6,244 nt of DNA. Origin: Pedobacter sp. GTDB taxonomy: Bacteria; Bacteroidota; Bacteroidia; Sphingobacteriales; Sphingobacteriaceae. The position numbers and the translations under genes were made by a program. Below, in pieces: positions 1 to 5,695 of this stretch (positions are counted from its first letter, which is position 1; each line of letters begins with the position of its first letter). Under the pieces are notes generated by a model, which was not told the DNA's origin, did no database searches, and saw only the letters and a list, made by a program, of their open reading frames with translations. The stretch is from contig SEDG01000177.1 in NCBI GenBank assembly GCA_004295885.1, forward strand, positions 1-6,244. Reading direction: 5' to 3'.

Positions 1-67
1 TGATTTTACCTGTTCCAGTAAGCGAAAAACGCTTTTTAGCACTGGAATTGGTTTTCATTTTTGGCAT
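1..67 (-). CDS. rpmI: Large ribosomal subunit protein bL35, N-terminal fragment (runs off the left edge)
   Basis: The minus strand from 67 reads MPKMKTNSSAKKRFSLTGTG, then KI, up to the window edge. This is the characteristic start of bL35, a small basic protein of the 50S subunit. The usual length is about 65 residues, so only the first 22 codons are visible. The ATG at 67-65 lies 25 nt after the infC stop, giving the conserved infC-rpmI-rplT order. A second in-frame ATG at codon 4 exists, but MPKMKT is the family's normal start. It is probably co-transcribed with thrS and infC, since no promoter or terminator is visible in the 25-nt gap. rplT would be expected just outside the window. Confidence 0.93.
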   Translation of the reverse strand, partial: MPKMKTNSSAKKRFSLTGTGKI

Positions 68-92
68 AACCTTGTTTTAATTTATATATGTA

Positions 93-662
93 TTACTTCT
101 TTGCTACTTTAGGCGCTAATGTTAAAAACATACGCTTTCCTTCTAATTTAGGTAATAATTCTACTTTACCTATATCTTCTAAAGCCTGAGCGAACTTTAA
201 CAATAAGATTTCGCCCTGCTCTTTATAAACAATAGCTCTACCTTTAAAGTGTACGTAAGCTCTCACTTTTTCGCCGTTTTCTAAAAAGCTAACAGCATGC
301 TTTAATTTAAATTGAAAATCGTGATCGTTAGTATTAGGACCGAAACGAATTTCTTTAATAACCGTTTGTTTAGCGTTTGCTTTTATCTCTTTTTGCTTTT
401 TCTTTTGTTCGTAAACAAACTTGCTATAATCGATAATACGGCAAACAGGTGGAACTGCATTTGGAGAAATTTCTACTAAATCTAATTCCAACTCATCAGC
501 AAGTGCCAAAGCTTTTGCCAATGGGTATATCCCCGGCTCAACATTATCTCCAGCTAATCTAACTTCTTGAGCTCTGATATACTGATTAATATTATGTTCT
601 GCTTCTTTCTTCTTAAAAGGAGGACGTGGTCCCCTATTAAATCCTGGTCTTCCTAATGCCAA
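93..662 (-). CDS. infC: Translation initiation factor IF-3, TTG start
   Basis: IF-3 binds the 30S subunit, prevents premature joining of 50S, and proofreads initiator tRNA and start codon. The 189-residue protein has a basic N-terminal tail (about 1-25). The IF3 N domain covers about 26-95, with INQYIRAQEVRL, then DLVEISPNAVPPVCRIIDYS and a Lys/Gln-rich linker at 86-98. The IF3 C domain covers about 101-185, with IKEIRFGPNTNDHDFQFKLK and KVRAYVHFKGR. The only reasonable start is TTG at 662-660: in frame upstream there are only four sense codons (CAT, TTA, AAA, CAG) before the thrS TAA at 677-675. The IF3 domain begins too soon after it for a later ATG. IF-3 is known to discriminate against non-standard start codons, and E. 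coli infC uses AUU for autoregulation; a TTG here could act the same way (inference). It is 12 nt downstream of thrS, in the same frame. Confidence 0.97.
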   Translation of the reverse strand: MALGRPGFNRGPRPPFKKKEAEHNINQYIRAQEVRLAGDNVEPGIYPLAKALALADELELDLVEISPNAVPPVCRIIDYSKFVYEQKKKQKEIKANAKQTVIKEIRFGPNTNDHDFQFKLKHAVSFLENGEKVRAYVHFKGRAIVYKEQGEILLLKFAQALEDIGKVELLPKLEGKRMFLTLAPKVAKK

Positions 663-674
663 ATGTAATTTCTG

Positions 675-2535
675 TTAAACTGTTATTTCTTTAATTATTA
701 TTTCACTGAATTCTGCCAAAGTCATCGAACCTAAATCTCCTTGTCCGTGTTTACGAACCGAAACTTTCTGTTCTTCCATCTCCTTTTCGCCGATTATGAG
801 CATATAAGGCAACTTTTTAACTTCAGCATCTCTGATTTTCCTTCCTTTTTGCATATTCTTCATACTTCTCAGAGATAGGTAGGATAATATATTGTTCTGG
901 AGAAAGCCATAATGGGAAATTACCAGCGCAATGCTCAATCAAAACTGCCACAAAACGTTCTAATGAACCAAATGGCGCACGGTGAATCATCACTGGACGA
1001 TGTTTTAAATTATCGCTACCAGTATACTCCAATTCGAAACGTTCAGGTAAGTTATAATCTACCTGTATTGTACCTAATTGCCATTTTCTGCCCAATGCAT
1101 CCTTCACCATGAAATCTAGTTTAGGACCATAAAAAGCCGCTTCACCAAGTTCTACAACAGTTGGTAAGCCCATTTCTTCTGCAGCTTCAATAATTGCAGT
1201 TTCGGCTAATTTCCAATTCTCATCAGAACCAATGTATTTAGCTTTATTTTCTGGATCACGTAATGAAATTTGAGCAATGTAATTATCGAATCCTAAGGAT
1301 TTGAAAACATACAATACCAAATCAATTACTTTTTTAAATTCTTCCTTAACTTGATCTGGGCGACAGAATAAGTGAGCATCATCTTGAGTAAAACCTCTTA
1401 CCCGAGTTAAACCGTGTAATTCTCCACTTTGCTCATAGCGATAAACGGTACCAAACTCTGCAAAACGAACTGGTAAATCTTTATAAGAGCGAGGTTTAAA
1501 TTTATACATCTCACAGTGATGCGGGCAGTTCATCGGTTTTAAGAAAAACTCCTCACCTTCTTGTGGTGTTTTTATTGGCTGAAAACTATCCTTACCATAT
1601 TTTTCATAGTGACCAGAAGTAACATATAAATTCTTGTGACCAATATGAGGAGTGACAACTTGTTCGTAACCAGACTTAACTTGGGCTTTTGTTAAAAATT
1701 GAGCTAAACGTTCACGCAAAGCAGTTCCTTTTGGCAACCACATTGGTAAACCAGCACCAACTTTTTCAGAGAACATGAACAACTCCAATTCTTTACCCAA
1801 TTTACGGTGGTCACGTTTTTTCGCCTCTTCTATCATTAACAGATATTCTGTTAATTCACTAGCCTTAGGAAAAGTAACGCCGTAAATACGCGTCAACTGC
1901 TTTTTAGTTTCGTCTCCACGCCAGTAAGCACCAGCAACATTCATCAATTTTATGGCTTTTATAAAACCAGTGTTGGGAATGTGTGGCCCACGGCATAAAT
2001 CTGTAAACTCGCCTTGAGTATAAAATGTGATTTTCCCATCATCTAAACCTTGTAAAAGGTCTAATTTGTACTCATCACCTTTTTCTGTAAAATATTTAAT
2101 TGCATCAGCTTTGCTAACACTTTTTCTGCTAAACTCTTCTTTTTGCTTAGCTAATTCAAGCATTTTGGTTTCGATGGCTTTAAAATCATCCGAAGAAAAT
2201 TCTCGCTCTCCAAAATCTACATCGTAATAAAAACCAGTTTCGATGGCAGGGCCGATGCCGAATTTTGTACCAGGATAAAGCGCTTCTAAAGCCTCAGCCA
2301 TTAAGTGAGCTGATGAATGCCAAAACGTAGCTTTACCAGCTGTATCATTCCATGTTAATAATTTAACGGTAGCATCGGCTTCAATTGCTCTTGAAGAATC
2401 CCAGATTTCTCCGTTAACTTCAGCTGCTAAAACGTTTCTTGCTAAGCCTTCAGATATTGATAAGGCAATTTGATGGGCAGTAGTGCCCTTTTCATACTGA
2501 CGGCTTGAACCATCAGGTAAAGTAATGTTAATCAT
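675..2535 (-). pseudogene. thrS: Threonyl-tRNA synthetase, disrupted by an out-of-frame internal deletion
   Basis: ThrRS charges tRNA-Thr with threonine. The frame from ATG 2535 encodes a TGS domain (about 1-62), an editing domain with HSSAH (H73, H77) and CRGPH (C181, H185), and a class II catalytic core. Core landmarks are MNCPHH (C337), motif 2 near 357-379, DDAHLF (H388) and HRAPFG (H518); C337, H388 and H518 match the family's zinc ligands. The anticodon-binding domain begins at LSPEQYIILPISEKYEEYAK, but after K563 the frame reads seven aberrant residues and stops at TGA 825-823. The true C-terminus (GRKIRDAEVKKLPYMLIIGE through SEIIIKEITV, 56 residues) continues from 845 in another frame, to TAA 677-675. 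In E. coli and Bacteroides ThrRS about 23 residues separate YA from G(K/F)KIRE; here 4 nt remain, so about 65 nt are missing. Restoring them gives about 641 residues, the normal length. All catalytic and zinc residues are intact, so this is a recent lesion or an assembly error rather than an old pseudogene. Confidence 0.9.
841..855 (-). other. Deletion/frameshift junction in thrS
   Basis: On the minus strand TATGC (855-851) is followed by A5 (850-846) and GGAAGG (845-840). Frame 0 reads Y-A-K-R-K. The conserved downstream peptide G-R-K-I-R starts with GGA at 845-843, one base out of frame. Only one base separates the last normal AAA codon from this GGA, where homologues carry about 22 more codons. 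The A/G-rich junction gives no certain breakpoint to the base. Confidence 0.85.
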
Positions 2536-2573
2536 CTACAACTATGATTTAAAGGTTAAAAAAATTGTTTAGT

Positions 2574-2594
2574 AAATCACATACCAAGTGATTT
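2574..2594 (-). promoter_or_regulatory. thrS leader hairpin resembling a tRNA-Thr(GGU) anticodon arm (candidate autoregulatory operator)
   Basis: Read as RNA from the minus strand, 2594-2588 is AAAUCAC and 2580-2574 is GUGAUUU. They form a perfect 7-bp stem enclosing UUGGUAU (2587-2581). A 7-nt loop with U at the second position, GGU at positions 3-5 and A at the sixth is the layout of an anticodon loop: U33, anticodon 34-36, purine 37. GGU decodes ACC/ACU, threonine. From memory, the E. coli tRNA-Thr(GGU) loop is UUGGUAA, a 6/7 match. The hairpin starts within a few nt of the predicted transcript start and ends 38 nt before the thrS ATG. E. coli ThrRS is known to repress its own mRNA by binding such an arm in the leader, so the same role is proposed here. 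That role is inference; the fold and loop are directly visible. A weak terminator for the upstream gene is a less likely alternative, because the stem has only two G-C pairs and no adjacent U-run. Confidence 0.55.
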
Positions 2595-2601
2595 TGAACT
2601 G

Positions 2602-2632
2602 CAAAGGTGCCCATTTTAAGACGAATTTCAAA
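2602..2632 (-). promoter_or_regulatory. Bacteroidota-type promoter for thrS-infC-rpmI
   Basis: On the minus strand TTTG (2632-2629) is followed by exactly 19 nt and then CACCTTTG (2609-2602), which continues as CA. The Bacteroidota primary-sigma promoter is TTTG, about 19-21 nt, then TAnnTTTG, so this is a full match except that the first T of the -7 box is C. Transcription would start near 2598-2594, giving a leader of about 60 nt that opens with the anticodon-like hairpin. The acyltransferase stop codon is only 18 bp upstream of the -33 box, so read-through from that gene is also possible. Confidence 0.65.
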
Positions 2633-2650
2633 GTATAAGTCGACTTAATT

Positions 2651-3733
2651 TTATGAAGCTTTTGTTAACCTATTTTTTAAATAATTACGAATTGGCGTAT
2701 CAATAAATATCAAGATCAGATAAGCAAGGATAATTAGTAAGATGACAGAAATAGGAATTACAAAAGCTAGTGTAGAAAGCGGGGGCTTAACCACAGCAAC
2801 GTAAGTTAAGAATACCCAAACAAAAGGATAATGCGTCATATATAATGGATATGATATTTCTCCAGATAACTTCGCCAACTTTTTCACTGATGGCTTTAAC
2901 GAACTTCCTGCTCCTAAGGAAACTATCAATGGGAAATAAATCATCACTAGCATTGGCTCAACAAGCCAGTTATATTCATCATTATATGGTATCAAAAAGC
3001 CGATTACTAAAAATATGCATAGCCCCAAAAAGCCTATTTTGTTTTTAATAATCCAATTAGAACGATAAATTAACATCCCTAATAGGAACGAAAATAAAAC
3101 CCTTGCTCCACCATCCCAAAAATTTGGACCACCCCAACCACCACTTATATTTTTCGAATTAATAGCTACATAACAAAGAACTATTGCTCCAAACAAGATT
3201 AATGCTTGCAAAACTCTTTTAGGCGATTTAAAAAGTACTAAAGCGTAAACTATATTTATCACATATTCCCAAAAAAGCGACCAAGCAGGTGCATTTAAGC
3301 TGAAAAGATTGAAGTATCGTTCAGTCATAGCAGGATAGGGAATTAACAAAATAGAACTCAAGAAAATGAGTGCAGTTTTACCAAAACCGTAACTAGCGTA
3401 AAAATCGCTAAATGGGTCAAAAATAAAAGTAAGCAAGCCTAAAATGGAACCTATAATTACCAAAGGTTGTAAACGGATAAGTCTTAGTTTAACGAACTGA
3501 CAGATCCCTATTTTCGCTATCCTACTATCATAGGCATATACTATTACGAAGCCAGATAGACAGAAAAAGAAGTCAACTGCCAAATAGCCATGACCTATAA
3601 AATTTTTACTGTAATCAGAAATGGCTATTTCCATAAAATGAAAAACAACCACAGCTATGGCAGCTATTCCTCTTAAACCATCTAAAATTTCAAAATGTTG
3701 TTTGGTTTTTAATAAGTTTTCTTTGGCAATCAT
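2651..3733 (-). CDS. Membrane acyltransferase, acyltransferase-3 (OafA/YrhL-like) family
   Basis: This 360-residue, highly hydrophobic protein has about ten predicted membrane segments. Family members transfer acyl groups, usually O-acetyl, to sugars of O-antigen, exopolysaccharide, peptidoglycan or other glycans at the inner membrane. Landmarks in order: FEILDGLRGIAAIAVVVFHF, carrying the family Arg (R21) and the likely catalytic His (H32); YLAVDFFFCLSGFVI (50-64); RLIRLQP (84-90); WSLFWE (151-156); and SYPLYMTH (293-300) ending in H301. The length fits the family (about 340-400) and no extra C-terminal SGNH domain is present. The ATG at 3733 directly precedes the first conserved block by a normal distance. 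The substrate cannot be told from sequence: no glycosyltransferases or polysaccharide genes lie alongside, so it looks like a single-gene unit between a terminator and the thrS promoter. Confidence 0.9.
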   Translation of the reverse strand: MIAKENLLKTKQHFEILDGLRGIAAIAVVVFHFMEIAISDYSKNFIGHGYLAVDFFFCLSGFVIVYAYDSRIAKIGICQFVKLRLIRLQPLVIIGSILGLLTFIFDPFSDFYASYGFGKTALIFLSSILLIPYPAMTERYFNLFSLNAPAWSLFWEYVINIVYALVLFKSPKRVLQALILFGAIVLCYVAINSKNISGGWGGPNFWDGGARVLFSFLLGMLIYRSNWIIKNKIGFLGLCIFLVIGFLIPYNDEYNWLVEPMLVMIYFPLIVSLGAGSSLKPSVKKLAKLSGEISYPLYMTHYPFVWVFLTYVAVVKPPLSTLAFVIPISVILLIILAYLILIFIDTPIRNYLKNRLTKAS

Positions 3734-3762
3734 TGTATATGGGCGAATAGGACTTTAATTCC

Positions 3763-3770
3763 CAAATCTA
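3763..3770 (-). promoter_or_regulatory. Possible -7 promoter element for the acyltransferase gene
   Basis: The minus strand reads TAGATTTG here, an exact match to the Bacteroidota -7 consensus TAnnTTTG, about 30 nt before the ATG at 3733. No TTTG lies at the standard 19-21 nt upstream distance; the nearest (3787-3784) is only 13 nt away, inside the U-run of the preceding terminator. The call is tentative because of this spacing. Confidence 0.35.
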
Positions 3771-3784
3771 AAAATTTCAACAAC

Positions 3785-3814
3785 AAAAAAGTCCCGATTT
3801 TTGGTCGGGACTTT
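3785..3814 (-). terminator. Intrinsic terminator after the GLPGLI-like gene
   Basis: The arms at 3814-3805 and 3797-3788 form a perfect 10-bp stem with GTCCCGA pairing to TCGGGAC at its core, around a 7-nt loop (3804-3798). In the minus-strand transcript the stem is followed by a run of T: six from 3790 to 3785, part of which also extends the stem base. It begins 19 nt after the stop at 3834. The upstream arm also starts with AAA, so some bidirectional activity is conceivable, but no plus-strand gene needs it. Confidence 0.88.
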
Positions 3815-3833
3815 CATAACTATGTTGGAAAAA

Positions 3834-4757
3834 TTAATTAATAATTACACTTCTAACTTGACCGCCTTGTCCACCTCTATTACCACCGCTAAATCTTTTC
3901 ATCATATTTTGCATTTTTACAACATACTCCTCTTGAGTAATTGGCGTAGCTTTTTTAGGAGCTGTAACATCTTTAGCGCTTACACCTCTATATTCAATGC
4001 TTTTAGCAGTTGTTGCACTACCTTTGGTTTCTATTGATAAAACTGTACCCTCTGTCCACATATTTGGATTTGGAGAAAAATTAAAGCCTAAATCATTAGT
4101 ATACCAAACTGCAGTCTCATCAGCAATTTCACCAACTTCACCTAAAACCTTTGCTTTACGGATCGTTTTAACAATAGCTTTATTGCAGTTAAAACCGATT
4201 ATTTTTTTTGTTTCTTCAGACTTTACAATTTCAAATCTTGGTTCGCCTGGTAAATATTCAATAGAACTGGTAGTTGCAGCTGGAGCAGTTGCAGTTGCGC
4301 CACCTTGACCCTGACCTTGTCTATTACCACCCAAATTTAAATTAGGTTGTGCTGCAACGGTTAATTTACTTTGCATCACATAAGTTGTATCACTTAAGTC
4401 AAACACTTCTACCAATTTTTGGTCGGCGAAAGAATAAAAATATTCTCTTTGTCCACCAGCACCACCAGCGAAACGCATCATACGCATCATACCGCCGCCG
4501 CCTCCACCGTTGCTATCCTCAGCATCTTCAACAGGCATATAGCTTGCATTAGTAGCATTAAATAACAATTCGAAGTTTGCTTTTTGATTTTTGGGCATAC
4601 GAGCTTTCATCTCTTCAGATAAAGTAATCCCTCTCTCAGCAGCCATTGCAACAGGGTCTATGGTGGTTTCAAACTGGATTGCTCCAGATTTTTTTTGAGC
4701 CTGACTTGTTACGGCTATCGAAAATAAGCCAACAAAGGCAATCAGAATTTTTTTCAT
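3834..4757 (-). CDS. Secreted GLPGLI-family-like protein with Gly/Met-rich inserts
   Basis: The 307-residue precursor starts with a signal peptide (MKKILIAFVGLFSIAVTSQA, cleavage near 20/21), so it is exported to the periplasm or cell surface. The order of elements fits the Bacteroidota GLPGLI family, whose function is unknown: an N-terminal GAIQFE strand, a central YFYSFADQKL, then IIGFNCNKAIVK (187-196; C191 is the only Cys), AVWYTNDLGFNFSPNPNMW (216-234), and EGTVLSIETKG where typical members carry GLPGLI. The name-giving motif has thus diverged. Unusual inserts are a Gly6 run followed by MMRMMRFAGGAGG (84-102), a Gly/Gln/Ala/Thr-rich segment (142-164), and a C-terminal MKRFSGGNRGGQGGQ (286-300). 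ATG 4757 is chosen because the signal peptide begins there. It has its own promoter and terminator, so it is probably monocistronic. The family assignment is by motif memory, and a generic outer-membrane-associated protein is the fallback. Confidence 0.75.
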   Translation of the reverse strand: MKKILIAFVGLFSIAVTSQAQKKSGAIQFETTIDPVAMAAERGITLSEEMKARMPKNQKANFELLFNATNASYMPVEDAEDSNGGGGGGMMRMMRFAGGAGGQREYFYSFADQKLVEVFDLSDTTYVMQSKLTVAAQPNLNLGGNRQGQGQGGATATAPAATTSSIEYLPGEPRFEIVKSEETKKIIGFNCNKAIVKTIRKAKVLGEVGEIADETAVWYTNDLGFNFSPNPNMWTEGTVLSIETKGSATTAKSIEYRGVSAKDVTAPKKATPITQEEYVVKMQNMMKRFSGGNRGGQGGQVRSVIIN

Positions 4758-4775
4758 TTTGTAAATGTTTTTGAT

Positions 4776-4794
4776 ACTACAAATTTATTGTAGT
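4776..4794 (-). promoter_or_regulatory. Promoter -7 box inside a 19-bp palindrome (candidate operator) upstream of the GLPGLI-like gene
   Basis: Perfect 7-bp inverted arms ACTACAA (4776-4782) and TTGTAGT (4788-4794) flank a 5-bp spacer. The minus strand reads TAAATTTG at 4787-4780, an exact TAnnTTTG -7 box lying across the spacer and one arm. It is about 23 nt upstream of the ATG at 4757. The -33 region is weak: TTTC at 4808-4805, 17 nt away, is the best candidate. A dimeric repressor bound here would cover the promoter core; that is inferred from position and symmetry only. Confidence 0.45.
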
Positions 4795-4861
4795 TTTTAG
4801 ACTTGAAATGTTAAAAAAGGTTAATTTGTTTTATATAACTTTTCTTTTACAATAAGATAGA

Positions 4862-4937
4862 TTGATAGCTATTGGTTAATGGTCCATAGACTTAGTTTAC
4901 CATCCAAGCTATTAGCTATCAACCAATAACCATTAAC
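4862..4937 (-). repeat. Heptad-patterned imperfect inverted repeat downstream of the Fe-S protein gene
   Basis: On the minus strand, positions 4937-4903 divide into five successive 7-mers of the form G-Y-T-N-R-K-R/G, for example GTTAATG, GTTGATA and GCTAATA. On the plus strand, 4862-4882 holds three similar words (TTGATAG, CTATTGG, TTAATGG). The two halves pair in more than one register: TTGATAGCTA (4862-4871) with TAGCTATCAA (4913-4922), 10 bp; ATTGGTT (4871-4877) with AACCAAT (4921-4927); and GTTAATGG (4875-4882) with its complement at 4930-4937. It starts 4 nt after the stop of the Fe-S protein gene, so it could end or stabilise that mRNA. It lacks the GC-rich stem and U-run of an intrinsic terminator and looks more like a dispersed intergenic repeat. 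Confidence 0.6.
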
Positions 4938-4941
4938 TTTA

Positions 4942-5670
4942 CTAATAATCTAACCAGCCATTTGCTAATACATCAGCAATATGCATTGTTTTTATAGGCA
5001 CATTATTTTTTTTGATGTAGCCATCTAAATGCATTAAACAAGACAAATCTGTAGAAATAATGTATTCAGCTTCCATCTCTAAAGCATTATTCACCTTTTG
5101 TTCTGCCATGGCCGATGAAATTGCATCGAATTTAACAGCGAAAGTACCGCCAAAACCACAACACATATCGGTGTCTTTCATCTCAACCATTTCTAAACCG
5201 TGAACTTTAGAAAGCAGCTGACGAGGTTCTTCTTTGATTTTACATTCTCTTAAACCGCTACAAGAATCATGGTAAACGGCTTTTCCATCGAGCTCTGCTC
5301 CAAAATAATCTTTCTTTACAATGTTGATTAAAAAATCAGAAAGTTCAAAAATATTAGTTTGCATACTCCTGCATTTGTTATGCACTATGGTATTGGTAAA
5401 CAAATCGTTAAACCCGTTTTTAACCATACCAACGCAAGATGCAGATGGAGCAACTATATATTCGTTATCAGAAAAATCGTTTAAAAATTTATTGCCAATT
5501 TCTTTGGCCTGTTCCCAGTAACCAGCGTTATAGGCTGGCTGACCGCAACAAGTTTGCTTGGAATTATAACTTACTTCACAACCTGCCTTTTCAAGGACTT
5601 TAACTGTATTAAAAGCAGTTTCTGGATATAATTGGTCTACAAAACAGGGAACAAATAACTCTATCTTCAT
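4942..5670 (-). CDS. lutA: (Fe-S)-binding oxidoreductase subunit with two CCG domains, LutA/YkgE type
   Basis: The 242-residue protein has two cysteine-rich CCG domains. The first holds C9, C41-C42-G43 and C79; the second holds C137, C170-C171-G172 and C211. This CX(n)CCGX(n)C pattern binds Fe-S centres in LutA, GlcF and the HdrB-type subunits. The length (about 240), the start MKIELFVPCFVDQLYP and TCCGQPAYNAGY are typical of LutA/YkgE. In Bacillus, LutABC oxidises L-lactate to pyruvate and feeds electrons to the respiratory chain in the cytoplasm. No lutB or lutC lies downstream, so the partners must be elsewhere or the protein acts with another oxidoreductase. It follows the UMF1 transporter by 25 nt with no terminator between, which suggests co-transcription. 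The ATG at 5670 is the natural family start. The gene name rests on family resemblance; lactate specificity is unproven. Confidence 0.85.
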   Translation of the reverse strand: MKIELFVPCFVDQLYPETAFNTVKVLEKAGCEVSYNSKQTCCGQPAYNAGYWEQAKEIGNKFLNDFSDNEYIVAPSASCVGMVKNGFNDLFTNTIVHNKCRSMQTNIFELSDFLINIVKKDYFGAELDGKAVYHDSCSGLRECKIKEEPRQLLSKVHGLEMVEMKDTDMCCGFGGTFAVKFDAISSAMAEQKVNNALEMEAEYIISTDLSCLMHLDGYIKKNNVPIKTMHIADVLANGWLDY

Positions 5671-5695
5671 TAGTGGATATTAAATTTCAGGCTCC

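Noticed and set aside
660..667. Exact -7 consensus TACATTTG on the minus strand at the infC start.
   Set aside because: No TTTG lies at the required upstream distance and the box overlaps the start codon, so transcription would begin inside the gene. It is probably chance in AT-rich DNA.
840..856. Programmed +1 frameshift at the A5-GG run in thrS.
   Set aside because: A one-base shift would restore the frame, but about 22 conserved residues would still be missing, so a deletion explains the data better than recoding.
675..938. An 87-codon open frame starting at 938 that could be called a separate small protein.
   Set aside because: Its last 56 residues are the conserved ThrRS C-terminus; the first 31 are an out-of-frame reading of thrS. 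It is part of the broken thrS.
2574..2594. The thrS leader hairpin as an intrinsic terminator for the acyltransferase gene.
   Set aside because: The stem has only two G-C pairs and the T-run starts about 11 nt after the stem rather than directly behind it.
3997..4308. A 103-codon plus-strand frame opposite the GLPGLI-like gene, and other plus-strand frames at 912-1112, 2027-2227, 2845-3048, 3801-4037, 4349-4552, 5321-5521 and 6009-6236.
   Set aside because: Each lies antisense to a recognisable gene (3801-4037 also spans the terminator), shows no family resemblance, and has composition expected of the opposite strand of a coding region.
4493..4507. GC-rich ccgccgccgcc-type run in an AT-rich region as a structural or regulatory element.
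   Set aside because: It encodes the Gly6 run of the secreted protein and is explained by glycine codons.
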